From: Sulfurimonas sp.
GTDB lineage: Bacteria; Campylobacterota; Campylobacteria; Campylobacterales; Sulfurimonadaceae
NCBI RefSeq assembly: GCF_026988655.1
Contig: NZ_JALSKT010000085.1
Span: 1 to 64,000 of the forward strand
Direction: 5' to 3'
DNA length: 64,000 nucleotides
The position numbers and the translations under genes were made by a program. This document shows, in pieces, positions 1 to 8,149 of the stretch. Each line of letters opens with the position of its first letter. The first letter of the stretch is position 1. The notes under the pieces were generated by a model. The model searched no databases. It was not told the DNA's origin and worked only from the letters and a program-made list of their open reading frames with translations.

Positions 1-2
1 AT

Positions 3-110
3 ATTAAAGAAGATATCACATATACTACAAATCAGCTTGAAAAAAATAAAAATTCAAGACGTTATAAAAAAGATAAACACTCCCAGTCAAAATTTAGTGA
101 CTGGGAATAG
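3..110 (+). CDS. C-terminal fragment of an unrecognised protein
   Basis: An open frame enters from the left edge and stops at TAG 108-110, leaving about 35 residues. The visible tail is hydrophilic and rich in Lys, Asn and Ser (it ends SKFSDWE). It has no motif I can assign. The stop lies 4 bases before the end of the convergent chemoreceptor gene, and the last codons overlap a terminator-like hairpin. The reading frame is open, but the gene cannot be proven real without upstream sequence. Confidence 0.45.
   Translation: MKEDITYTTNQLEKNKNSRRYKKDKHSQSKFSDWE
81..106 (-). terminator. Hairpin between convergent genes
   Basis: A perfect 9-bp inverted repeat (TCCCAGTCA at 81-89, TGACTGGGA at 98-106) has an 8-base loop. 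On the minus strand it is followed by a T-rich tract (complement of the A-run at 65-70), as expected for an intrinsic terminator of the chemoreceptor gene. It also overlaps the end of the plus-strand gene fragment. Confidence 0.6.
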
Positions 111-113
111 TCT

Positions 114-2025
114 TTATCCCTCTGTATGAACTTCTTCTAACATAGCATCAAGTAAAACGAAAAGTTTTTGAGATGCTTCTTCCATATCATCAAAGTTATG
201 AATAATTTTATCCTGATTAGCAAGAACATTTTGTTCCGGATTTGCATTGTCAATAAAGGCGAGATTTGTATTTGCGTTTGTATGGACAATATTATGTGGC
301 TGTGCAACTTGAGGATAGCTCACGGTATTTCCAAAACGTTCTTTACCTTCTGAATCATACCATTTTCCTAAATTACATTGGTGAGAATTAACTGCTTTTA
401 GTACTTTTTTCAGTGATACGAGAGAGTTGTAAGCACGAGATTTGTAAAGTATATGGTCGATTTTAGCCAAAACAATAAAGACACTGTTTTCCATAAAGAC
501 TGATTGTGTGACAATCTTATTAGAGTTGTCGCTAAGCTCTACTAGGGTAGTTTCAAACTCCTCTATAGTTTGTGTTGAGGAATCAACAGTCTCTTTCATA
601 TTCTCAGAACTACTTTGAATATCGCTCATCCCTTGCTGCAGTGATTTGATTGAGATGGATATCTCACTTGTGGCTTTATGGGTTCTCTCAGCAAGTTTTC
701 TTACTTCATCTGCTACCACAGCAAATCCACGTCCATGTTCACCAGCGCGTGCTGCTTCAATTGCTGCGTTGAGAGCAAGAAGATTTGTTTGGTCAGCGAT
801 GTCAGTTATGAGTTCTATAACTGAAGTAATATCCCCAGCCTGAGTTGCTAGTTCTTCTATATTGGTATTATTATTATTATTTACCTGCTCATGAAGCTCA
901 TGAAGATTATCCACAACAGTATTGATGTTCTGTCTTGAATCATTTGCAAGTTCTGCAGCAAATCTTGTTGAAGCAGACACTGTCTTAATGTTTTCAATAT
1001 TTGTTTTTAAATCTTTTTGAATAACAGTAAGAGATTCTGAGACGTTTACGCTACGAATACTAATTTGAGTATTAAAAGCATCTCGAAGAACTTTTTTGTA
1101 CTGTACTTCCATTATATCGATTGTGCTTGCCACATTGTCTATGGCAACTACAAAAGCACCATCAAGCCCTTGAGAAGAGATTTTTGTGCTAAAGTCACCT
1201 TTTGAAGCATTTGTAATAGTTGTATTGATTTGAGAAATGAGAGTGTTGATATGTTGGATAAGCTCATTGAGATTTTTTCCCATTGTTCCTAGTTCAGTCT
1301 CTAAAGAAGTGTTTGTAGACATATTGCTAAAGTCACCTTTTGCAGTACGTGAAATGATCATTGTAAATTCTTGGATACCTGTTATCACTGAGTTACTGAT
1401 TTTACTTGCAAAGATAAATACGACGACACCAACAAGTAGTCCTGCTAAGAAAACAAAATATTTGTAAAAAGATATTTTTGATTCTAGTTTGCTAGAAAAA
1501 GAATGAAGTTCTTCTTCTTTAATTTTGACAAGTTCTTTAAAATATTTTCTTGACTTTTCTGCATAAGGGGTTAATTCTGTTTTATATTTAGCATAAACAT
1601 TTATCTTATCGTTGGCAATTTCATCAGCAGTAAGGGTTTCCATCATCTTATAGGAGTTATCCAAAAAAAGGACTGTTGACTCTTTGGCTTGTTTTAGGAG
1701 GGGAAAGTGTTTATCTTCTTTCATAATAATTTCTAAAGCAGAAAAATCTTCTTTAATAGCATCTATGTTAGCGCGAAGTTTATGAAGATCTGTTTGATTG
1801 TTTCCTCCAATCATCAAGTCTCTTGTTGTTCTGCTCACATAATTGAGCCGTTTTTCTATATCTAGAACTTTAAATCCTGATTGCATAGGTGTTGTGTAGA
1901 TGATCATAATCATCTTCTATATCTGTCATTGCCCCAAAGACAAAAATTGTGGCAGCAAAGATTGCAAAAGTTGCCATCACAATAAGATAATTCATCTTCT
2001 TTTTAATACTGAGATTCTGAAACAT
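114..2025 (-). pseudogene. Methyl-accepting chemotaxis protein with CZB domain, frameshifted near its N-terminus
   Basis: The intact part (114-1886) reads as a chemoreceptor: a periplasmic helical sensor, a transmembrane helix ([19 protein letters not shown]), a HAMP-like stretch, and the signalling hairpin with [20 protein letters not shown] and [18 protein letters not shown]-terminal CZB domain has HQCNLGKWY plus downstream His. The first transmembrane helix is in another frame. An ATG at 2025 opens MFQNLSIKKKMNYLIVMATF and continues to [14 protein letters not shown], then stops at 1870-1872. The frames join near 1886-1895, where a net one-base insertion separates HLHNT from [12 protein letters not shown]. 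The downstream frame alone starts at 1913 and lacks the N-terminal anchor. A (TAT)5 run at 866-880 encodes five Asn. This is either a true mutation or a sequencing error. The ligand is unknown. Confidence 0.8.
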
Positions 2026-2158
2026 ACATATTCCTTTATGTGAAAATTTTAATATATTTTATCACATAATTATTCAGTATATATAAAAAATTATAATATA
2101 TCAAAAATATATAATACTTCTGTGATAAAAGATTTTAGAACATTGGAATAGGTTGTGG

Positions 2159-2164
2159 TACAAT
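2159..2164 (+). promoter_or_regulatory. Possible -10 box for gdhA
   Basis: TACAAT lies about 48 bases before the gdhA start, in an AT-rich spacer. No clear -35 element is visible, which is common for vegetative promoters of this phylum. Sequence resemblance only. Confidence 0.3.
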
Positions 2165-2212
2165 TCATATACAAAAAGAGAAAAGTAAGTACAAGCTTAA
2201 AGGAAAATAAAT

Positions 2213-3568
2213 ATGACGATGGCAGAACAAGAGATTAAAAAATTTGAAAAAACGGACTGTGCAGAAAATTCTGTATTTTATCAAGCAATGGAGGAGGTGA
2301 TATATTCCATCGCTCCATTGTTAGAATCTGATGAAAAATATCTTAAATATGCAATCCTTGAACGTTTGGTAGTTCCTGATAGAATTATAAAATTTAAAGT
2401 GACTTGGTTGGATGACAATAATAATGTGCAGGTAAATACTGGTTATAGAGTGCAGTTTAATAATGCACTTGGACCATATAAAGGTGGACTTCGTTTCCAT
2501 CCAACGGTAAATGAAGGGGTATTAAAATTTTTAGGATTTGAGCAAATACTGAAGAACTCTTTGACGGGATTGCCTATCGGAGGAGGAAAGGGTGGCAGTG
2601 ATTTTGATCCAAAAGGAAAAAGTGATTTTGAGATAATGAAGTTTTGTACTGCGTTTATGAGTGAGCTTTATAAATATATAGGTCCTCGCATAGATGTTCC
2701 TGCTGGTGATATTGGTGTTGGTAGTCGTGAAATTGGTTATCTTTTTGGTGAATATAAAAAAATCACATCTTCTTATGAAGGCGCATTAACAGGGAAGCCA
2801 TACTTCTTTGGTGGCTCTCTTATGCGCCCTGAAGCTACAGGCTATGGTGCAGTTTATTTTACTGGGAGTATGCTTGAGATTGAAGGTAAAGAGCCATTGG
2901 ATGGAAAAATTTGTACGGTAAGTGGTGCTGGAAATGTTGCACTGCATGCGATTGAAAAGCTGCAACAAATTGGAGCTATTGTTGTGAGTTGTTCAGACTC
3001 GCACGGTACTATATATGATCCACGAGGTGTAGACTTAGAACTGTTAAAAACTCTCAAACTTGAGCGCAGAACTTCTTTAAAAGAGTATACTGAAGTACAT
3101 TCTGAAGCAGAATATATTCCAGTTGAGAATTATCCAGAGGGTGCACATGCAGTGTGGAATATTCCATGTTATGCAGCCTTTCCTTGCGCTACTCAAAATG
3201 AGCTTAATGAACTCGATGCGCAAAATCTTATAACTAATGGTTGTGTGAGTGTCACTGAAGGTGCAAATATGCCATCAACTCCTGAAGCAATAGCACTACT
3301 GCAAAGTCATAAGCTCTGCTTCGCTCCGGCTAAAGCCGCCAATGCAGGTGGGGTGGCTGTAAGTGAATTTGAAATGAGTCAAAATGCTTCCATGACAAAA
3401 TGGAGTTATGCAAAAGTAGATGAAAAACTCAAAGAGACTATGCAAATGATATGTAAACGGGTGGCGCTTACTGCCAAAGATTATGGCGTGGAAGGCAATT
3501 ATGTTGATGGTGCAAATATTGCAGGATTTAAAAAAGTTGCAGATGCTATGATAGCAGAAGGAATCTAA
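2213..3568 (+). CDS. gdhA: NADP-type glutamate dehydrogenase
   Basis: The enzyme makes glutamate from 2-oxoglutarate and ammonium in the cytoplasm. The 451 residues match the usual length of the hexameric bacterial NADP form. Visible landmarks are the substrate-binding and catalytic stretch KGGLRFHP...LPIGGGKGGSDFDPKG, the PEATGYG segment, the nucleotide-binding GAGNVALHAIEKL, and the C-terminal KAANAGGVAVSEFEMSQNA. AAAGGAAA at 2199-2206 is a good ribosome site for the ATG at 2213; a second ATG at 2219 is an alternative. The stop codon is separated from the next gene's GTG start by only 5 bases, so the two may be co-transcribed. Confidence 0.96.
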   Translation: MTMAEQEIKKFEKTDCAENSVFYQAMEEVIYSIAPLLESDEKYLKYAILERLVVPDRIIKFKVTWLDDNNNVQVNTGYRVQFNNALGPYKGGLRFHPTVNEGVLKFLGFEQILKNSLTGLPIGGGKGGSDFDPKGKSDFEIMKFCTAFMSELYKYIGPRIDVPAGDIGVGSREIGYLFGEYKKITSSYEGALTGKPYFFGGSLMRPEATGYGAVYFTGSMLEIEGKEPLDGKICTVSGAGNVALHAIEKLQQIGAIVVSCSDSHGTIYDPRGVDLELLKTLKLERRTSLKEYTEVHSEAEYIPVENYPEGAHAVWNIPCYAAFPCATQNELNELDAQNLITNGCVSVTEGANMPSTPEAIALLQSHKLCFAPAKAANAGGVAVSEFEMSQNASMTKWSYAKVDEKLKETMQMICKRVALTAKDYGVEGNYVDGANIAGFKKVADAMIAEGI

Positions 3569-3573
3569 ACGCA

Positions 3574-5424
3574 GTGAAACAGATACTAATAGCTTTTATA
3601 CTTTTTTTTCTTACACTTAATTTAAACGCAGCTGTTAAATACAGTCCATTTTTAGATAAACAAATAGAGCTTAATTTACAACTCAATGAAAACAATTTGT
3701 CCCAAGAGCGTATTCGTGAGTTGATTGAGAAACAGGAAAATTTATATGAAAAGCAACTCTACAAAATTATGTCTGACAAACAGAAATATATTGACAATGG
3801 CATGGTTGTACAAGATATAAATTCAAAAATCTTTTCACTCAAAAAAATAATAGCCATAAATAAACGAGCAGGAAATAGCTATGCTGTTTTACGTGATGAG
3901 GTGCAATTAAAATCTTATATCTTAGTAAAATATCAAAATAATTTGTTTAAGAATGTACTGATGGCACTTGATCTGCCAAGTTTAGAAGAATTTGAAAAAA
4001 AATTATCTTCTTATATTGTTGATGAGCAAAAGAGAGTTTTGCAGTTAACGAAGAGAGATTATGACAAATATTTGAACTTGCAAGAATCTTCGAGTGTAGT
4101 AAAAGCATTAAAGGAAAATATTAGAGAATTTCATGCTTTACAGGATATTCATAGTGATATGATAAGTTATATTTACAAGTTTGAAAACAAGATGTATAGA
4201 CTTAATAAATACTATACTTTTCATGTAATGGGTCTTGTAGTTTATCTTGAGTCTTTTCACTTTGTACAAAATATAAATTTTATTTTAGAACCTTATGGAT
4301 TGAGTATCATTAAAATCTTGATTATGATTTTTTTAACACTTATTATTTATGGCTTCAGAAAAGTTGTTTACGTTTCTATCCAAAGGGGCTTTTCAAAAAT
4401 TGATTTTTTAGAAGAATATTCTGACATTATTCTCTCTAAACTTAAAATCACTATTGAAACCTTGGTTATTGTTATAAATATAAATATGTTGATTTATGTC
4501 TACAATGATTTTAGTGCGGTAGATGTTCTCTCTCGTGCATTTAACATTATTTATGGTGTTTATTTTACGCTTATTGTTTATATTTTAGTAAATACTGTCG
4601 CTGCCATTAAGTTGAGTAGTTTTGATGCGGTATCTACCCCGATTAAAAGTGAACTTATTAACGTTGGTATTAAAATCATTAACTTTATTATTATTATTAT
4701 CGGGATATTGATTGCCCTTTATTTTGCAGGTGTTGATCTGACTGCAGTGCTATCAGGTCTTGGGATTGGTGGTTTTGCTGTTGCCTTTGCAGCAAAAGAT
4801 ACAATATCGAATTTTTTTGGAACGCTCTCTATACTTTTTAGTAATGTTTTCTCTCAAGGAGATTGGATAGAGATAGATGGGAATGAAGGGGTGGTTGTAG
4901 AGATTGGTTTGCGTGTAACAACGATACGGACTTTCGATAATGCACTTATAGCAATCCCAAATGGTACCTTTGCTTCTAAAGATGTAAAAAACTGGAACAA
5001 AAGAAAACTTGGACGACGCATTAAAATGAATCTTGGAGTCAAATATGATTCTAAAATAGAAGACATTAACAAGGCCATTGTTGAGATACGAGATATGCTA
5101 CAAGATCATCCTGATATTGCAACACAAAATACAAAATATGTACATCAAAATCCAGCTTATGGGCATAGTGTCAAGCTTGTGTCAAAAGATGACTTAGAAG
5201 GGGTGAAAAAGACTCTTTTAGTATACTTGGATGAGTTTAGTAGTTCAAGTATAAATATCTTAGTTTATTGTTTTTCAAAATCTGTTGCATGGGAAGAGTG
5301 GCTTGCCACAAAACAAGATATTATGGAAAAAATTATGGAAATAATGGAGAAAAACTCTTTAGAATTTGCTTTTCCTTCTTTATCTATTTATAACGAAACG
5401 CAGCAAAAGTCTATTGGCTCATAA
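3574..5424 (+). CDS. MscS-family mechanosensitive channel
   Basis: This 616-residue inner-membrane protein probably releases solutes on hypo-osmotic shock. It starts at GTG with a signal peptide (MKQILIAFILFFLTLNLNA), then about 200 residues of periplasmic helical region, then several transmembrane helices. The conserved MscS pore and beta domain spans about residues 375-580: VDLTAVLSGLGIGGFAVAF, AAKDTISNFFGTLSI, GDWIEIDG, and IPNGTFASKDVKNW. It is longer than plain MscS (about 286 residues), so it belongs to the larger group with an N-terminal sensor extension. It follows gdhA closely. The function is inferred from family only. Confidence 0.88.
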   Translation: MKQILIAFILFFLTLNLNAAVKYSPFLDKQIELNLQLNENNLSQERIRELIEKQENLYEKQLYKIMSDKQKYIDNGMVVQDINSKIFSLKKIIAINKRAGNSYAVLRDEVQLKSYILVKYQNNLFKNVLMALDLPSLEEFEKKLSSYIVDEQKRVLQLTKRDYDKYLNLQESSSVVKALKENIREFHALQDIHSDMISYIYKFENKMYRLNKYYTFHVMGLVVYLESFHFVQNINFILEPYGLSIIKILIMIFLTLIIYGFRKVVYVSIQRGFSKIDFLEEYSDIILSKLKITIETLVIVININMLIYVYNDFSAVDVLSRAFNIIYGVYFTLIVYILVNTVAAIKLSSFDAVSTPIKSELINVGIKIINFIIIIIGILIALYFAGVDLTAVLSGLGIGGFAVAFAAKDTISNFFGTLSILFSNVFSQGDWIEIDGNEGVVVEIGLRVTTIRTFDNALIAIPNGTFASKDVKNWNKRKLGRRIKMNLGVKYDSKIEDINKAIVEIRDMLQDHPDIATQNTKYVHQNPAYGHSVKLVSKDDLEGVKKTLLVYLDEFSSSSINILVYCFSKSVAWEEWLATKQDIMEKIMEIMEKNSLEFAFPSLSIYNETQQKSIGS

Positions 5425-5481
5425 GAATTTCAGTATTTTGTGATAAAATCATTTTTCTAAATATTACTATAAAGAATTTTT

Positions 5482-6576
5482 ATGTTAAAACTAAATGCCG
5501 GTTTATGTGTACGTTCGCTTAGTGTAGAGAGCGAATGTAATAAATGTGAAGTAGTCTGTCCAACAAATGCTATCGTTATCACAAAAGGAACAGCACTTCC
5601 TGCAATTAACTTTTCAACTTGTGTGACTTGTGGAGCTTGTGGTGGAGTTTGTCCAAGTGAAGCACTGACACTTGAAGAATTTTCTCCTACTGATTTCTTT
5701 TTTGACTTTATTGAAGATGAAGATAATCTGATCTCTTGTCGTAAAAATGTACCTTGTATCTCTGCTTTAAGTGTTGAGCATATTCTCTCAATGGTAACAC
5801 TTAAAAAAGAGATAGTTTTTGACATGGGGTATTGTAATGAGTGTGATATTGCCTCAACATGCCATAAGCAAATTTTAGAAAATTATGAAGAAGCGACATA
5901 TATTCTTGAAGCTATGGAAAATGATGCCACAATTAAACTTGAAGATGTGAAGTACAATAGTGAGAATGAAGCGACAACAGACAGAAGAGATTTTTTAAAC
6001 AATCTAAATCTTAAAAGTGTTGCAAAAGTCAAAAAAAGTTTTGAAGATGAAGTGCAAAAGGCAAGTGATGAACTCATCGAGCACTCATTGGCAAAAACAG
6101 ATATTGCGCTCCTTCGTAAAAAAACACTTCCTAATAAGCGAAAAATTCTCTTTACTGCACTAAAAAGAGTCGAGAAGCCTTCTACTTTTCATATTATTGA
6201 TGCAACTGAAATTAGTTTTACTTCCCAAAAATTGATGAATGAGGAGAGTTGTACAGCATGTCAAATGTGTTATAGAGTTTGTCCAACTGGGGCATTGACA
6301 TCTGACTTGAAAAATTCTAAGATTGATTTTGATCCATTTTTATGTATCAAATGTCATATTTGTCATGATGTATGTGAACCCGATGCCATAACACTTTCAA
6401 GCTCTTATAAAATGAAAGAGTTTTTTGAGCCTGAAGCGGTTAATTTGATCTCTTTTAATGTAAGAAGATGTGATGAGTGTGGCAGTATTTTTAGTTCAAA
6501 CAGCAATGATACTATGTGTTATAGATGTAAAATAGAAGAAGAAGAAGCAAAAGCTTTGTGGGGGATAGAAGAATGA
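5482..6576 (+). CDS. Multi-cluster 4Fe-4S ferredoxin-like protein
   Basis: The 364-residue cytoplasmic protein carries two ferredoxin modules, one at each end. The N-terminal module has CNKCEVVCPTNAI and CVTCGACGGVCPSEAL. The C-terminal module has CTACQMCYRVCPTGAL and CIKCHICHDVCEPDAI. Between them are extra Cys groups (CRKNVPC, CNECDIASTC), and the end has a zinc-ribbon-like CDECGS...CYRC. It therefore probably binds four 4Fe-4S clusters and a zinc ion. No catalytic domain is visible, so an electron-transfer role is the simplest reading. The stop overlaps the start of the AroE-like gene (ATGA), which argues for translational coupling. The partner enzyme is unknown. Confidence 0.82.
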   Translation: MLKLNAGLCVRSLSVESECNKCEVVCPTNAIVITKGTALPAINFSTCVTCGACGGVCPSEALTLEEFSPTDFFFDFIEDEDNLISCRKNVPCISALSVEHILSMVTLKKEIVFDMGYCNECDIASTCHKQILENYEEATYILEAMENDATIKLEDVKYNSENEATTDRRDFLNNLNLKSVAKVKKSFEDEVQKASDELIEHSLAKTDIALLRKKTLPNKRKILFTALKRVEKPSTFHIIDATEISFTSQKLMNEESCTACQMCYRVCPTGALTSDLKNSKIDFDPFLCIKCHICHDVCEPDAITLSSSYKMKEFFEPEAVNLISFNVRRCDECGSIFSSNSNDTMCYRCKIEEEEAKALWGIEE

Positions 6577-7340
6577 TGAATAATGAAAACCAAATATCTA
6601 AACAAACGAAACTGTTTGGATATATAGGTGAACATGCGGGCAATAGTAGTTTTAGTGCAAAACTGAACAAAACGTTTAAGCAAAACAGTGATGATACAAT
6701 GATAATTCCTATGAATATTAGAGCAGATGATCTTTATTTTACTTTTTCAAATATGAAAAAATCCCATGTAAATGGTGCTGTTATATCGAGTGAATATGTA
6801 GCAGATGTAGTAGATACTTTAGATGATGCTTCTTCCTTAGTCAAACGCAGTGGCATGTGCGATATTATCTATAAAGAGGGAGAAACCTTACGTGGTGATA
6901 TATTTAGCATACGTGTATTAACTGAAAAACTCAAAGATATGTTTATCTCAAAAATTGCTATCATTGGAATAAATCATTACGCAAAAGCATTTTCATTTTT
7001 AGCTTGTGGTTTTCATCTGAGTTATTTTCATGATAATCTAGAAGAGTTGATGCGTTTTACTAAAGATGTAGAGCTTTCAAAGGCAGATATAAATAGAATA
7101 GCTGAAGATATGCATGTTGATTTATCAGCCTATGATGCAGTTCTAGATTTCTCAGATATGGGTGCGCTTAGTATGGTAGATAGATTACCAAAATTTGCAT
7201 TTGATATGAAAAATAAAAAACAATTTTCTCCTTTAAAGCAAAGAGCATTAGAACTTGGAAGTGAGTATATCGCTTATGATGATATGCTAGAAGATTTAAC
7301 ACAAAAAGCATATAGTGAAATTACGAGGTTTAAAATATAA
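6573..7340 (+). CDS. AroE (shikimate dehydrogenase)-like protein, probably not catalytic
   Basis: About 255 residues from the ATG at 6573, which overlaps the ferredoxin stop; an upstream GTG at 6558 is less likely. The N-terminal half resembles the substrate-binding domain of shikimate dehydrogenase (LFGYIGEHAGNSSFSAKLN, then HVNGAVIS). The catalytic Lys-containing loop and the usual NTDG motif are not recognisable. The middle has a weak nucleotide-fold start (KIAIIGINHYAKAFSFLACG). The family placement is an inference from these patterns. Its position between an electron-transfer protein and a YwbE-family protein gives no firm clue to function. Confidence 0.55.
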   Translation: MMNNENQISKQTKLFGYIGEHAGNSSFSAKLNKTFKQNSDDTMIIPMNIRADDLYFTFSNMKKSHVNGAVISSEYVADVVDTLDDASSLVKRSGMCDIIYKEGETLRGDIFSIRVLTEKLKDMFISKIAIIGINHYAKAFSFLACGFHLSYFHDNLEELMRFTKDVELSKADINRIAEDMHVDLSAYDAVLDFSDMGALSMVDRLPKFAFDMKNKKQFSPLKQRALELGSEYIAYDDMLEDLTQKAYSEITRFKI

Positions 7341-7534
7341 TGCGAAGTGGTCAAAAACGAGCAGACATTAAGCATGGTGATTCTGTTGCTATTGTCTTAA
7401 AACAAGATCAAGACACAGGATACCTGACTGATGGAATTGTTAGAGATATCTTAACAAAATCGGCTACACATCCTCACGGTATAAAAGTACGACTTATGAG
7501 TGGTGAAGTAGGGCGTGTAAAAGAAATATACTAG
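7340..7534 (+). CDS. YwbE family (DUF2196) small protein
   Basis: The 64-residue protein matches the YwbE family: RSGQKRADIKHGDSVAIVLK, then GYLTDGIVRDILTKSATHPHGIKV, ending GEVGRVKEIY. The family is small, basic and widespread, and its molecular role is unknown to me. The ATG overlaps the previous stop by one base (TAATG), so the three genes from 5482 form one unit. Confidence 0.85.
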   Translation: MRSGQKRADIKHGDSVAIVLKQDQDTGYLTDGIVRDILTKSATHPHGIKVRLMSGEVGRVKEIY

Positions 7535-7544
7535 TTGTATATAC

Positions 7545-7589
7545 TATAATGAGCAAAGCCCATTATAACGGCAGGGACATTATGTCCCT
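7545..7589. repeat. Two hairpins between convergent genes
   Basis: The first inverted repeat is TATAATG (7545-7551) with CATTATA (7561-7567). The second is AGGGACA (7573-7579) with TGTCCCT (7583-7589) and a 3-base loop. They lie between the YwbE-family gene and pgpA, which converge, so they may act as a transcription end. No clean T-run follows. The second resembles the short GGGACA palindromes found in intergenic repeats of many genomes. Confidence 0.4.
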
Positions 7590-7634
7590 ACAACCCCCTA
7601 AAGCTATAAAAGTAAACTTTTTAAGAACTCTACA

Positions 7635-8141
7635 TTATAGTATTTTAGCGAGGTAAAGCCAGCCTTGCCAAAGAACAGCAGAAGAGATTCCTGCTGCAAA
7701 ACCAGCAATGATGTCATCACCCATAACTCCTACACCACCTTTAGCTTCACGGTCAATCCTTCCAATAATAGACGGTTTTGTAATATCGAAATATCGAAAT
7801 AGTACGAAAGAGAGTAGTGCTTGAACTAAAAAGCCATTTTGTAAGTCTAATACATTGTCAAATGCCACACCAGCAGCAGGGGCAACACTAAGTGCAAACC
7901 ACATACCTGCAAGCTCATCAATGACTATACGTTGGTCATCATGGTTATTTGTCTCTTCTTCGTATGTATTAATAATTTTTATAGCAATAAGCGAGATAAG
8001 TAAAGCAGCTAAAAAAAGTGTTGTAGCATCAAGGTAGATTAAGATAACCATACCAAGTGGTAAAGATACGAGTGTTCCCATCGTTCCAGGTGCTTTGGGA
8101 GAAAGCCCGCTATAGCCAAGCGTTAGAAAAAACCAGTGCAT
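7635..8141 (-). CDS. pgpA: Phosphatidylglycerophosphatase A
   Basis: It removes phosphate from phosphatidylglycerophosphate to give phosphatidylglycerol at the inner membrane. The 168 residues are the normal length. Family marks include the N-terminal GYSGLSPKAPGTMGTLVSLPLG, the acidic DDQRIVIDELAGMW, and KGGVGVMGDDIIAG near the end. Hydrophobic membrane segments lie between these. It is the last gene of a tight minus-strand group, 8 bases after the ATP-sulfurylase-like gene. Confidence 0.93.
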   Translation of the reverse strand: MHWFFLTLGYSGLSPKAPGTMGTLVSLPLGMVILIYLDATTLFLAALLISLIAIKIINTYEEETNNHDDQRIVIDELAGMWFALSVAPAAGVAFDNVLDLQNGFLVQALLSFVLFRYFDITKPSIIGRIDREAKGGVGVMGDDIIAGFAAGISSAVLWQGWLYLAKIL

Positions 8142-8149
8142 TTGTTTCC

